A stretch of DNA of 42,221 nucleotides from Deltaproteobacteria bacterium (GTDB lineage: Bacteria > Desulfobacterota > DSM-4660 > Desulfatiglandales > Desulfatiglandaceae): positions 1 to 42,221 of the forward strand of contig JABGPV010000012.1 of the NCBI GenBank assembly GCA_018644785.1, given 5' to 3'. The first letter of the stretch is position 1, and every line of letters begins with the position of its first letter. A model generated the notes under the pieces. That model saw only the letters and a list, made by a program, of their open reading frames with translations. It had not been told where the DNA came from and made no database searches. Below are positions 22,827-31,842 of this stretch, in pieces. The position numbers and the translations under genes are program-made.

Positions 22827-22852
22827 CAGCGATTTTTGGAATGCTGTTTTTT
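22827..22852 (+). terminator. Rho-independent terminator closing the accessory island
   Basis: CAGC-g-ATT, loop TTTGG, AAT-GCTG, then six T. A seven-pair stem with one bulge and a T-run, 40 bases after the DUF2283 stop and just before the convergent manB gene. Confidence 0.65.
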
Positions 22853-22862
22853 CAGTGCCCCT

Positions 22863-24209
22863 TCAGATCAATTTTTGCACTTTCTCCATAAACAGATGTT
22901 CTATCTCCTTCAGGCGTTTTTTACTTTCGGCTTCAAAACGAAGAACCAGGGCCGGTTGGGTGTTGGAAGCCCTGATGAGACCCCACCCGCCGTCCAGGAG
23001 CACCCTGGCCCCGTCCAGGTCGATGACCTCATGGTCTTTTTTGAATTCGTCGACAATGGCGGTTACAATACCGAATTTTTTGTGATCAGGACATTCCAGG
23101 CGGATTTCAGGGGTGTTCACTAAATCCGGAAGACCCGTGAGAAGCGCCTCCAATCCCTCATGCGTCTTTGAAAGAATTTCCAGCAGTCTTGCCCCGGCAT
23201 AAACGGCGTCATCATAGCCGAAATATCGTTCTTTAAAAAAGATGTGCCCGCTCAATTCACCCGCCAGAAGAGCGTCTTCTTCCTGCATTTTGCTCTTGGT
23301 GATGGCGTGGCCGGATTTCCACATAATGGGTTTTCCGCCGTGGGCTTTGATATCATCAAAAAGTGCCTGGGAGCATTTGATGTCCCCGATGATCTTGGCC
23401 CCTTTGTGACGCGTCAACAGATCCCGTGAGAAGATCATCATCAAATGGTCTGCAGGAATGATGCGCCCTTCGCGGTCCACCACCCCGATCCTGTCTCCAT
23501 CGCCATCAAAGGCGATGCCGAGATCCGCTTTTTCTGCGCGAACCGTTTCTGAGAGCGATTGCAGGTTTTGGGGAAGGGTGGGGTCAGGATGGTGGTTTGG
23601 AAATCGTCCGTCCGGTTCACAGAACAGGGGCTTGGTTTCAAATCCCAACCGGCGGTAGATATCCACTGCCGAGGGGCCGGCAATACCATTCCCCCCATCC
23701 ACGACCACTTTTCGCAAAACGGGTCCCGGTTGAATGTTTCGAACCACGTATTGTCTGTAGGATGTGTCCACCGGAGTTTTTTTAAGTGTGCCTTTTGCGG
23801 TTGTGAAATGGCCTGATTCAGCAATCTTCCTGATGGCCTGGATTTCCTCCCCATAGACGGATGCGTGCCCCAGACAAATCTTAAAGCCATTGAATTCCGG
23901 TGGGTTATGGCTTCCGGTAATCTGTATGCCGCCGTCTACGGAGAGGTGATGAAGGGAGAAATAGAGTATGGGGGTGGGAACCATGCCCACATCCACAATC
24001 CTAATGCCGCTTGCCAGCAACCCCATGGAAAGCCATTTGGCCAGATCGGGAGAACTGAGCCGGCAATCCCGGCCAAGGGTTATCCTGCTGGCACCTTTTC
24101 CATGAAAATAAGTCCCGAAAGCGCGTCCCAGGCGGTAAATGGACGCTTCGTTTAACTCGTCGGGGAAAATACCGCGGATATCATATTCCCTGAAAATATG
24201 CGAGATCAC
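22863..24209 (-). CDS. manB: Phosphomannomutase/phosphoglucomutase
   Basis: A 448-residue alpha-D-phosphohexomutase interconverting hexose 6- and 1-phosphates; with manC next to it, mannose 1-phosphate for GDP-mannose is the likely product. Motifs: FREYDIRGIFP at the N-terminus, the phosphoserine loop ITGSHNPPEFNGFK (Ser100), metal loop AFDGDGDRIG, and sugar loop GELSGHIFF. The C-terminal phosphate loop is in GLIRASNTQPALVLRFEA. The start is GTG 24209, overlapping the manC stop (GTGA) with AAGGA nine bases upstream. A longer frame to 24320 runs through manC and is not real. Confidence 0.94.
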   Translation of the reverse strand: MISHIFREYDIRGIFPDELNEASIYRLGRAFGTYFHGKGASRITLGRDCRLSSPDLAKWLSMGLLASGIRIVDVGMVPTPILYFSLHHLSVDGGIQITGSHNPPEFNGFKICLGHASVYGEEIQAIRKIAESGHFTTAKGTLKKTPVDTSYRQYVVRNIQPGPVLRKVVVDGGNGIAGPSAVDIYRRLGFETKPLFCEPDGRFPNHHPDPTLPQNLQSLSETVRAEKADLGIAFDGDGDRIGVVDREGRIIPADHLMMIFSRDLLTRHKGAKIIGDIKCSQALFDDIKAHGGKPIMWKSGHAITKSKMQEEDALLAGELSGHIFFKERYFGYDDAVYAGARLLEILSKTHEGLEALLTGLPDLVNTPEIRLECPDHKKFGIVTAIVDEFKKDHEVIDLDGARVLLDGGWGLIRASNTQPALVLRFEAESKKRLKEIEHLFMEKVQKLI

Positions 24210-25282
24210 AGAAGCGCGTCCTTTTTCTTCTCTTTCAGCCAGTCTACGATCTTGCGAATATTCTGGGACTGGGTAAGATCTGCCACCAGTACGGTGTCTC
24301 CCATATCCACCACCAGGCATTCACTGAGGCCAAGGCATGCCACCAGCCGATCGCCCTGGCTTGAAATGAAACTTTTTTCGCAATCGATGAGGAGGGTATC
24401 CCCTTCGGCCAGATTCCGGTCTTTGTCCCGTTCGGACCCCCTCAAGGCATACAGGGATTCCCATGAGCCCACATCACTCCAGCCACATTCCGAGGGGATG
24501 ACATACACCTGTTGTCGGGTGTCTTCCATGATGCCGTAATCAAAGGAAATCCCTTCTATGTTTTCGTAGGCCTTTTTGAATTCCGTTTCAAAGCGATCTG
24601 TTCCCAGGCTCAGGGCAATCTGACTAAGCCCTTCGTGAAGGTCGGGCAATTGTTTTTCAATTTCCGTCAGGATGGTTTCCGGCGTGGCGACGAAAATGCC
24701 GGCATTCCAGTAGTAGTCGCCGCTATTCAGATAATCGTGCGCTTTTTGAACATCGGGCTTTTCAACAAAAGCCGAAACCTTGTAAGCGGACACAGCATCT
24801 GAGCCGGTGGCATCCGGGGTTTTTCGGATATAACCGTAACCGGTTTCAGGGCGTGTGGGCACAATTCCCAGGGTCACAATGCCCCCGCCACTAGCCAGTT
24901 TTCCGGCGGATTCAAGATCCGCTAAAAACGCCTCGGGGTTACGGATGAAGTGATCCGCCGGCAGGAATGCCACCGGCGCTTCAGACCCCAGATGCCGTGC
25001 ATAAAGGGCGCCCAGGCCCATGCAGGGGGCCGTGTTTCTGCCGACGGGTTCCGCCAGTATGTGAACGCTTCGTCCTTTAAACAATTCACTGGCTTCTTCC
25101 CGGTGGTCTTTACCCAGAATCAGAATGACCCTGTCATCAGCGATTAGAGATGTAAGCCGGTCGCAGGTGTCAACGACCATTGCCCCCTTTCCCGTAATGT
25201 CTAAGAATTGCTTGGGTCGCTGCCGCCGACTTGCAGGCCAGAAACGGGTTCCGGAACCGCCACACATGATCACTGCAAACAT
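24206..25282 (-). CDS. manC: Mannose-1-phosphate guanylyltransferase
   Basis: A 358-residue nucleotidyltransferase making GDP-mannose from mannose 1-phosphate and GTP. The N-terminal signature FAVIMCGGSGTRFWPASR is followed by PKQFLDITG, AFLPADHFI, GYGYIRK, FVEKPD and YYWNAGIFV. The late DYGIMEDT and CGWSDVGSWESL are family-typical. It lacks the C-terminal isomerase domain found in bifunctional enzymes of about 480 residues. AGGAGG precedes the ATG. It is translationally coupled to manB; GDP-mannose would feed surface polysaccharide or glycoprotein synthesis. Confidence 0.94.
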   Translation of the reverse strand: MFAVIMCGGSGTRFWPASRRQRPKQFLDITGKGAMVVDTCDRLTSLIADDRVILILGKDHREEASELFKGRSVHILAEPVGRNTAPCMGLGALYARHLGSEAPVAFLPADHFIRNPEAFLADLESAGKLASGGGIVTLGIVPTRPETGYGYIRKTPDATGSDAVSAYKVSAFVEKPDVQKAHDYLNSGDYYWNAGIFVATPETILTEIEKQLPDLHEGLSQIALSLGTDRFETEFKKAYENIEGISFDYGIMEDTRQQVYVIPSECGWSDVGSWESLYALRGSERDKDRNLAEGDTLLIDCEKSFISSQGDRLVACLGLSECLVVDMGDTVLVADLTQSQNIRKIVDWLKEKKKDALL

Positions 25283-25303
25283 GACATCCTCCTGATCAAG
25301 AAT

Positions 25304-26506
25304 CTAGGTTCGATAATCCGCATTGATGTTGATGTATTCGTGGGTCAGATCACTGGTGATGATATGGTCACGGTGGTCGCCCAGATGGAGGTCTATGTTG
25401 AGCGTGAATTCTTTTCGCGTCATGATTTCAGCGGCCTGTTTCTCGGCTTCCACACCACTACCCAGTCCACCCGATACAATCTGAATGTCATTAACCCAGA
25501 TATCAACGCGCGCTTCATCCATGTCGACGTCCGCCCGCCCCAGGGCGGCCATAATCCTTCCCCAGTTGGGGTCCTGTCCGTAAAAAGCGGTTTTGACAAG
25601 ACTTGAGTTGGCTACGGTTCTGGCGGCATTCAGCGCATCCTCGGCGGAAAGGGCATTGTTTATGACCACATCCACCAGTTTCGTGGCCCCCTCGCCATCT
25701 TTTACGATCATTCGCGCCAGATCTTCCATAACGCCGGTCAATCCTTCTTGGAACCGGGCATGATCCTTTTCTCTCAGGGCCGTATTGCCGGCCATGCCGT
25801 TCGCCAGCATCAATACCATATCGTTGGTGCTGGTATCCCCGTCCACGCTGATGCGGTTAAAGGTCTTTTCAGCACAAACCCGAAGGACCTGTCGCAGGGG
25901 TCCGGACGCTATCTGAACATCGGTGAGGATAAAGCAGAGCATGGTGGCCATGTTCGGTTCAATCATGCCGGATCCTTTGGCAAGTCCTGTAATGCGGTAG
26001 GGCCGGTTTTCGGCCGTGCCGTCGAAACTGCTGATCTTGGGAAAAGAGTCCGTGGTCATGATGGCTTGAGCGGCCATGGGTATGCCCGCAGGTGTCAGGG
26101 CCTCTTTCAATGCGGGAATGGCCTTTTTCACCTTGTCCATGTCCAGCCTTTGGCCGATGACGCCCGTGGAAGCAACCAGGATCTCGTCCGGTGAAAGACC
26201 CAAGGCCTTTCCAACGAGAACGGCGGTGTGTTCGGCATCTGCAAGTCCGGGGTTGCCCGTGCAGGCATTGGCGTTTCCTGCATTGGCGATAATGGCCGTT
26301 GCCCTTCCATTTTGAATATTTTTCTGACTGAGAACAACGGGGGCCGCTTTTACCTTGTTGGCGGTAAAGACTCCGGCTGCCGTTGCAGCCCTTTCAGAGG
26401 CAATCAAGGCAATATCGGATCCATGCCCTTTTTTAAGCCCTGACGCCACGGCCGCCGCTTTGAACCCCCGCACGGTTGGTGTTTTTTCGTCTACAGGTCC
26501 AGGCAT
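25304..26506 (-). CDS. argJ: Glutamate/ornithine N-acetyltransferase ArgJ
   Basis: A 400-residue self-cleaving acetyltransferase of the cyclic arginine pathway, transferring acetyl from N-acetylornithine to glutamate (and in many species from acetyl-CoA). The autocleavage site is in GMIEPNMATMLCFI, between Ala187 and Thr188, followed by LTD. Other blocks: GVFTANKVKAAPV, ANAGNANACTG, STGVIGQ, TTDSFPK, DGDTSTND and GQDPNWGRIMAA. ATG 26506 has GGGGGGAAG directly upstream; the longer frame to 26563 overlaps secA and is rejected. It follows secA by eight bases. Confidence 0.95.
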   Translation of the reverse strand: MPGPVDEKTPTVRGFKAAAVASGLKKGHGSDIALIASERAATAAGVFTANKVKAAPVVLSQKNIQNGRATAIIANAGNANACTGNPGLADAEHTAVLVGKALGLSPDEILVASTGVIGQRLDMDKVKKAIPALKEALTPAGIPMAAQAIMTTDSFPKISSFDGTAENRPYRITGLAKGSGMIEPNMATMLCFILTDVQIASGPLRQVLRVCAEKTFNRISVDGDTSTNDMVLMLANGMAGNTALREKDHARFQEGLTGVMEDLARMIVKDGEGATKLVDVVINNALSAEDALNAARTVANSSLVKTAFYGQDPNWGRIMAALGRADVDMDEARVDIWVNDIQIVSGGLGSGVEAEKQAAEIMTRKEFTLNIDLHLGDHRDHIITSDLTHEYININADYRT

Positions 26507-26514
26507 CTTCCCCC

Positions 26515-29376
26515 CTATTTCCCCGCCCCACAGCATTTTTTGTATTTCTTTCCGCTGCCGCAAGGGCAGGGTGCATTCCTGCCGATCTTCTGTTCCTTGC
26601 GCCGGACGGTAACGCCGCCTGAATCCCCATCTCCGTGGCTGAGGTTCAGGGTCCTTTTTTTCCTTTTGGGCATGACCTCCGGTTCTTCGCGCACGATCTG
26701 TACACGGAAAATGGTTCTGAGGATTTCTTCCCGGATTTGATCCATGAGGTCGCCAAACAGGGCAAACCCCTCTTTCTGATATTCTTTCAGGGGATCAAGC
26801 TGCCCGTAGCCGCGAAGCCCGATTCCTTCCTTCATGTGGTCCATGGCCAGCAGATGGGCTACCCATTTGTCGTCGATGATTTGAAGAATGAGATAGCGCT
26901 CCAAGCGTTCCAGGTCTTCTTTCCCAAACAGCTTTTCCCTTTCCCTGTATTCGGAGAGGGTACGCTCTTTGATCATTTCCGGAAGGTCTTCTGTTTTCAG
27001 GGCGCCAAAGGCCTCCTGACCCATTTCTTCAGGTCCCATGTTGGATGGGAAACCGAACAGCCAGGAAATGCTGTTGTTTAATTCTTTCATGTTCCAGTCT
27101 TCGGGGTACGCTTTGGGGTCGATCCACTGTTCAACAATGGACTCTATTTTCTGATCGATCATGTCTTCAATAATTTCCTGGAAGTTTTTTCCTTCCAGGA
27201 TACTTTTCCTCAGGGCATAGATGATTTCCCGATGTTTGTTCATGACGTCGTCATAGTCCAGGAGGTGCTTCCGCATATCGAAATTACGGGCTTCCACCTT
27301 TTTCTGAGCATTTTCAATGCCCCGGGAAATCAGGTTGTGTTCAATGGGTTCTCCTTCTTCCATGCCCATCCGTTCCATGATGGAGGAGATCTTGTCGGAA
27401 CCGAAGATCCTCAGGAGATCATCTTCCAGGGAGAGGTAGAAGCGGGAGGTGCCGGGATCGCCCTGACGGCCCGAGCGACCTCGCAACTGGTTGTCCACCC
27501 GCCGGCTTTCGTGCCGTTCGGTCCCCAGGATGTGGAGTCCGTCCAATTCCCGGACCCCTTCTCCCAGCACAATATCCGTGCCCCTTCCGGCCATGTTGGT
27601 GGAAATGGTCACGGTTTTTGTCTGACCGGCGTTGGTAATGATTTCAGCCTCTTTTTCGTGGTGTTTGGCATTGAGCACGGAGTGGGGAACGCCGGCCCGT
27701 TTGAGCATTTTGCTCAACATCTCGGATTTTTCGATGGAGATGGTGCCCACGAGAACCGGCTGGCCCCTGTGATAAAGCGCCTTGATTTCATCAACAGCGG
27801 CTTTGAATTTTTCCCTTTCGGTTTTGTAAATGACATCCGGAAAATTGACTCGTGCCATTTCCTTGTTGGTGGGGATAACCACCACTTCCAGTTTATAGAT
27901 ATTATTGAACTCAGCCGCTTCCGTGTCGGCTGTACCGGTCATGCCGGCCAGTTTTTCATACATGCGGAAGAAATTCTGAAAGGTCACCGTGGCCAGGGTC
28001 TGGTTTTCTCCCGCCACTTTTACGCCCTCCTTGGCCTCTACCGCCTGATGCAGACCATCGCTCCACCGACGTCCCGGCATCATTCTTCCCGTGAATTCAT
28101 CCACGATGACGATCTGATTGTCTTTAATGACGTACTGAACATCTTTTTCAAAGAGCCAGTAGCCTTTGATCAGTTGCTGGGTGGCATGGATCAGTTCGGA
28201 TGTCCGCATGTATCGCGCCTCAACTTCCCGGAGCTGTTGGTCTTTTTCCACATCGCTGAGGTTTTCCATCTGGCGGATATTATGGCTTTCATCGTCCATG
28301 TCGGGAATCATGAAATCATCCGACCCCTTACTCGACAAAAGATCGATGCCCTTTTCAGTGAGTTCCACGGCGTTGCTTTGTTCATCGATGGTGCAGTACA
28401 GATCCTGGTCCAGTTCGGGCAAAATCTTTTGGGAGCGCAGCATACTTTCTGTTCGGTCGATCTGCTTCTTCAACGCCTGGTTCTGGGCTACAATGTCCAA
28501 ATAAACCGGATTTTTAGGATCACCCCTCTTGATTTTGAGCAGTGTTTCGATGGTGTTGTCATCCAGCTGGTCGCTATCTAAAAGCAGGCGCACGTCTTTT
28601 AACAGGGAACGGACAATGGCGCTCTGTTTCTGCCTGAGTTGCATGACAAGGGGCTTGACCTCTTCGAATATCTTGTTTTCACTATGTTCCATGGGGCCGC
28701 TGATGATCAGCGGCGTTCGCGCTTCATCGATGAGGATGCTGTCCACTTCATCCACGATGGTATAACGGAATTCCCTTTGAACAAAATCTTGCACTTCAAA
28801 CTTCATGTTGTCGCGAAGGTAATCAAAGCCGAACTCATTGTTGGTGCCGTAAGTGATGTCGCAGGCATAGGCCTCTTTACGTTCAGCGTCATCCATGCCG
28901 TGTACAATCACCCCCACGCTCAGACCCAGAGCGCGGTATATGGCCCCCATCCATTCGGCGTCCCTTTTGGCCAGATAGTCATTGACCGTTACCAGGTGGA
29001 CCCCCCGGCCTTCCAGGGCGTTGAGGTAGAGCGGCAGGGTCGCTGCCAGGGTTTTGCCCTCGCCCGTTTTCATTTCAGCGATCTTTCCCTCATGAAGCAC
29101 GATCCCCCCGACGAGCTGAACGTCAAAATGTCGCATACCCAGGGTTCTGACCGAGGTTTCTCTCACGGCGGCAAAAGCCTCGGGAAGGATGTCGTCCAGG
29201 GTTTCCCCCTTGTTAAGCCGCTCCTTGAACTCAGCTGTTTTTAACAGCAGATCTTCATCCGAGAGGCTCTTAAAGTCCGGTTCCAGTTGATTGATACTTT
29301 CCACCAGGGGCGCCATCTCTTTGAGGGTGCGTTCGTTTTTGCTACCGAAAATTCCTTTTAAAACTTTTCCAAACAT
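26515..29376 (-). CDS. secA: Preprotein translocase ATPase SecA
   Basis: A 953-residue SecA motor that drives proteins through SecYEG. Walker A MKTGEGKTLAATL, helicase motif II region VDEVDSILIDEARTPLI, GMTGTADTEAAEF, NMAGRGTDIVLG and the GRSGRQGDPG block are all present. The C-terminal zinc motif is CPCGSGKKYKKCC. It is longer than E. coli SecA (901) because of an insertion of roughly 100 residues around 230-340 (MQLRQKQSAIVRSL to DLYCTIDEQSN), as seen in several deltaproteobacteria and Bacteroidetes. The Shine-Dalgarno sequence is weak. Confidence 0.97.
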   Translation of the reverse strand: MFGKVLKGIFGSKNERTLKEMAPLVESINQLEPDFKSLSDEDLLLKTAEFKERLNKGETLDDILPEAFAAVRETSVRTLGMRHFDVQLVGGIVLHEGKIAEMKTGEGKTLAATLPLYLNALEGRGVHLVTVNDYLAKRDAEWMGAIYRALGLSVGVIVHGMDDAERKEAYACDITYGTNNEFGFDYLRDNMKFEVQDFVQREFRYTIVDEVDSILIDEARTPLIISGPMEHSENKIFEEVKPLVMQLRQKQSAIVRSLLKDVRLLLDSDQLDDNTIETLLKIKRGDPKNPVYLDIVAQNQALKKQIDRTESMLRSQKILPELDQDLYCTIDEQSNAVELTEKGIDLLSSKGSDDFMIPDMDDESHNIRQMENLSDVEKDQQLREVEARYMRTSELIHATQQLIKGYWLFEKDVQYVIKDNQIVIVDEFTGRMMPGRRWSDGLHQAVEAKEGVKVAGENQTLATVTFQNFFRMYEKLAGMTGTADTEAAEFNNIYKLEVVVIPTNKEMARVNFPDVIYKTEREKFKAAVDEIKALYHRGQPVLVGTISIEKSEMLSKMLKRAGVPHSVLNAKHHEKEAEIITNAGQTKTVTISTNMAGRGTDIVLGEGVRELDGLHILGTERHESRRVDNQLRGRSGRQGDPGTSRFYLSLEDDLLRIFGSDKISSIMERMGMEEGEPIEHNLISRGIENAQKKVEARNFDMRKHLLDYDDVMNKHREIIYALRKSILEGKNFQEIIEDMIDQKIESIVEQWIDPKAYPEDWNMKELNNSISWLFGFPSNMGPEEMGQEAFGALKTEDLPEMIKERTLSEYREREKLFGKEDLERLERYLILQIIDDKWVAHLLAMDHMKEGIGLRGYGQLDPLKEYQKEGFALFGDLMDQIREEILRTIFRVQIVREEPEVMPKRKKRTLNLSHGDGDSGGVTVRRKEQKIGRNAPCPCGSGKKYKKCCGAGK

Positions 29377-29428
29377 GATTATTTACCAAATATATGAGAT
29401 TTGTCAGGCATTGATGCTATCAGGGCGC

Positions 29429-29457
29429 ATTAAAAAACTTTGTGGGCTAAAAATCAA
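29429..29457 (-). promoter_or_regulatory. Candidate secA promoter
   Basis: Reverse strand TTGATT (29457-29452), 17-base spacer, TTTAAT (29434-29429). The predicted start is near 29422, about 45 bases before the secA ATG. Confidence 0.5.
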
Positions 29458-29523
29458 GGGCTTATGTGCCCGTGGACCATTTCTTTGGCAGGGGATGTTG
29501 AATGGGCGTTAAAAATTTTGAAA

Positions 29524-30432
29524 TCAATTGAGGATGTAGCGAAGCGGATTTACAGGCGCATTGTTCAGGTGAACTTCGTAGTGAAGGTGGGAACCGGTTG
29601 TTTTGCCGGAACTGCCGACCAAACCGATTTTTTTGCCTTTTTTCACATACTGTCCTTTTTTGATCAGAGATTTTTTCAGGTGTGCATATTTTGTTTTGAA
29701 GCCTCTGGCGTGCTTCATGACGATGACCCTGCCATAGCCGCGTTTCCAGCCGTTGAAAATCACCATTCCATTTGCCGGCGAAAGAATTGGAGAGCCGCTC
29801 CTCGCGGAGATATCGATTCCTCTGTGAAACTCCTTCTTCTTGGTGAAAGGGGAGGTGCGGTAACCGAAACGGGAGCTCAACCATCCTCTTGTGGGCCAGA
29901 TGGATGGTGTTGAAGCCAGCAGCATTTTTTGATCGTCAAGGAATTTGGCCAGTTCTTCATTGTTTTCCTTGCGCTGCTCTATGTCACTTTCAAGATCATC
30001 CAGGGACTGGTGTATGGCGCGGATCATTTTGCGGTCGGTCTTGCGCAGATTTTCCTTCGGGTCGAGCAGTATGGCATCTGAACCGCCCATGCCCCTGAAT
30101 TTTTCCTTATCTTCAACGCCCACCCGGCGTGCGAGGGTTTTCAGCTTTTTGTCCTGATTCCTGAGCGCGGCCATATCTTTAGAAACGGCTTGGATACGAT
30201 CGGCCATTTGGATCAGTTGTTTCTGCTGAAGCGCATTTTCCGCCTCCAGCAGGGTCATGTGAGGGACCTTTGCCTTAAGGGAAAGATAATCTTTGACAAG
30301 CCCGAAACCCAGAAAGGTGAAACCTGCCAATAGAAGAATGGCAAGAACGGGGAGTATTCTTGGAAGCCTGAATTGTTTTACCCTGGCGGTCCCTTCCGGG
30401 ACCAGCAGCACGGTGAACTTTTTAGAGAACAA
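29524..30432 (-). CDS. Membrane-anchored M23 (LytM) peptidoglycan endopeptidase-like protein
   Basis: About 302 residues from TTG 30432, which has GGAG seven bases upstream; the open frame continues to 30825 but overlaps the next gene and is not coding. A short cytoplasmic start (FSKKFTVLLVPEG) precedes one membrane segment (LPVLAILLLAGFTFLGFGL, about 28-46). A periplasmic coiled coil (about 55-170) follows, and a C-terminal M23 domain with zinc ligands in EFHRGIDIS and SHLHYEVHL and the YAHLKK strand. The layout matches MepM/NlpD-like cell-wall hydrolases or their activators; the catalytic His/Asp set looks intact. Confidence 0.9.
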   Translation of the reverse strand: MFSKKFTVLLVPEGTARVKQFRLPRILPVLAILLLAGFTFLGFGLVKDYLSLKAKVPHMTLLEAENALQQKQLIQMADRIQAVSKDMAALRNQDKKLKTLARRVGVEDKEKFRGMGGSDAILLDPKENLRKTDRKMIRAIHQSLDDLESDIEQRKENNEELAKFLDDQKMLLASTPSIWPTRGWLSSRFGYRTSPFTKKKEFHRGIDISARSGSPILSPANGMVIFNGWKRGYGRVIVMKHARGFKTKYAHLKKSLIKKGQYVKKGKKIGLVGSSGKTTGSHLHYEVHLNNAPVNPLRYILN

Positions 30433-30498
30433 TAAAACGCTCCAGAAGTTAAGGTATGGCGTTGAGCAGACAACCGAATATGATTCATCGACATCGGT

Positions 30499-30527
30499 TT
30501 GATAGCATACTCGTTTTTGACTGTCAA
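30499..30527 (-). promoter_or_regulatory. Candidate promoter of the M23 peptidase gene
   Basis: Reverse strand perfect TTGACA (30527-30522), 17-base spacer, TATCAA (30504-30499); about 60 bases of leader before TTG 30432. Confidence 0.55.
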
Positions 30528-30563
30528 CCGGCTTTAAGATTATTTTTTTCCGCAACCTTTTAC

Positions 30564-30986
30564 TCAATCCTTGGGTTCGGCTTTCATTTCCACCACCACG
30601 TGGCCCCACCCGCCGCAGGCGGGACCCACGTCGAAACAGCCCGTGCGGTTGAACATGATTTCGTTGGGATCCCTTCCGTTCATGAGATTTTCGAAAAAGG
30701 CGTTGATCAGCACCACCAGGTTGGGCATCAAAAAGGCGCATACCCGTTCGGGGGATTCGGCTGTCAGCAGGTTTCCCGAGGAATCGAACACAATAGTCTG
30801 CCCCACACGATGTTGGGAATGACACCCTTTTGATTCCACCACTGTGGCCACCAAAAGGTAGCGAGACGCTTTTAAGGCATTGGCGAACAATCGCTGGTAT
30901 TTAGGCGTTTCGCGAATAATTTTAAATTCATCTTCCGGAAGATCGAGCCGTTTTTGAATAATTTGTTCAAGCCGGTGCTGGTCCAT
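30564..30986 (-). CDS. TIGR04076-like small protein of unknown function
   Basis: A 140-residue protein from ATG 30986 (GAGGGAG seven bases upstream). The core VVESKGCHSQHRVGQTIVFDSSGNLL, then an RVCAFLMPNLVVLINAFFE segment, FNRTGCFDVGPACGG and a final WGHVVVEM strand resembles the TIGR04076 family: a Cys-x-x-x-H-x-V-G strand, a helical middle and a late Cys pair. The spaced Cys could bind metal. An N-terminal helical extension of about 45 residues precedes the core. Function is unknown. It faces the divergent HAD gene across about 250 bases. Confidence 0.7.
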   Translation of the reverse strand: MDQHRLEQIIQKRLDLPEDEFKIIRETPKYQRLFANALKASRYLLVATVVESKGCHSQHRVGQTIVFDSSGNLLTAESPERVCAFLMPNLVVLINAFFENLMNGRDPNEIMFNRTGCFDVGPACGGWGHVVVEMKAEPKD

Positions 30987-31022
30987 TTTTCTCTCCCTCA
31001 ATCATTTTTTTCGGGTACGATT

Positions 31023-31042
31023 CATGGCAGGTTTGTGCCATG
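31023..31042 (-). repeat. Perfect 7-bp inverted repeat upstream of the TIGR04076-like gene
   Basis: CATGGCA, loop GGTTTG, TGCCATG, centred about 45 bases upstream of ATG 30986 and within the divergent region shared with the HAD gene. It may be an operator; no promoter was found next to it. Confidence 0.4.
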
Positions 31043-31187
31043 AGATCCCTCTGATCATCGAAAATATCCTCACGGCCACAAGAGGCATAGAAACTAAAAA
31101 GCGTCAGGAACAGGAGGTTTCGTTTCGTCAAGGTAAACTTCATGTGACGGGGGCTCCGCTAAATTCATATACAAGAAGCATACTGTT

Positions 31188-31216
31188 TTGATAGAATGTG
31201 TTCAAATGATTTTATT
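31188..31216 (+). promoter_or_regulatory. Candidate promoter of the HAD phosphatase gene
   Basis: TTGATA (31188-31193), 17-base spacer, TTTATT (31211-31216). The start would be near 31223, about 17 bases before ATG 31240, just upstream of AGGAGGAG. Confidence 0.5.
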
Positions 31217-31239
31217 TGAAAAACCCATCAGGAGGAGAG

Positions 31240-31824
31240 ATGATTCCAATTTATGAAGGCGTGAAAGGTCTGATATTTGACTGCGACGGCACACTGGCCG
31301 ATACCATGACCATCCACACCCACTCATGGCAGGAGACCATGAGACACTTTGGGCATGACTGCCCGGTAGATTTTCTGCAGCCCCTTCGAGGCATTCCGGC
31401 CGAAGAAATTGTGATCCATTTCAACCGCACTTTCGGGACGGATCTCGATCACAAGGTGATATCGGATGCTAAAAACCGGATGAGTTATGACCGGTTGAAA
31501 ACGGTCAAACCCATCATGCCGGTGGCAAAAATTGCCCTGGACTACCGGGGAAAGTTGCCCATGAGTGTGGTTTCTGGGGGGACGCGTAAAAATGTGCTTC
31601 GAACACTGGAGGCCATCGGGATGGCGGATTTCTTTGAGGCGGTCATTACGGCGGACGACGCTTTGAGGCCCAAACCCGATCCCCAGATGTTCATTGAAGC
31701 AGCAAGACGCATGGCGGTATCCCCGGCGGTGTGTGAAGTGTTTGAGGACGGTGATCCGGGATTAGAGGCGGCCCGGGCAGCGGGTATGAAATTTGTGGAT
31801 GTGAGGCCTTACGTAAATTTATGA
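31240..31824 (+). CDS. HAD-family phosphatase (beta-phosphoglucomutase-like)
   Basis: A 194-residue HAD hydrolase. Motif I is IFDCDGTLADTM (nucleophile and acid/base Asp), motif II is in VVSGGTRKNVL, motif III Lys is in RPKPDP, and motif IV is FEDGDPGLEAA. The helical cap between motifs I and II starts THSWQETMRHFGH, as in the beta-phosphoglucomutase/YqaB subgroup, so a sugar phosphate or similar small phosphate is the likely substrate. ATG 31240 has AGGAGGAG directly upstream and is better than TTG 31216. Ends 18 bases before the convergent dctM gene. Confidence 0.88.
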   Translation: MIPIYEGVKGLIFDCDGTLADTMTIHTHSWQETMRHFGHDCPVDFLQPLRGIPAEEIVIHFNRTFGTDLDHKVISDAKNRMSYDRLKTVKPIMPVAKIALDYRGKLPMSVVSGGTRKNVLRTLEAIGMADFFEAVITADDALRPKPDPQMFIEAARRMAVSPAVCEVFEDGDPGLEAARAAGMKFVDVRPYVNL

Positions 31825-31842
31825 ACCTCAACTGCTTCGACT

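Noticed and set aside
24210..24320. Longer N-terminus for the phosphomannomutase
   Set aside because: It runs through manC in another frame; GTG 24209 has a good ribosome-binding site and begins the conserved FREYDIRG segment.
27232..28581. A 449-codon open frame on the plus strand
   Set aside because: It is antisense to the well-supported secA gene; composition mirrors secA codon positions and no motif is recognisable.
29455..29480. GGGC/GCCC hairpin after the M23 gene as terminator
   Set aside because: Only a four-pair stem, and it overlaps the -35 region of the proposed secA promoter.
30433..30825. N-terminal extension of the M23 peptidase frame
   Set aside because: It overlaps the 30564-30986 gene in another frame, has no membrane or domain sense, and the promoter at 30499-30527 lies inside it.
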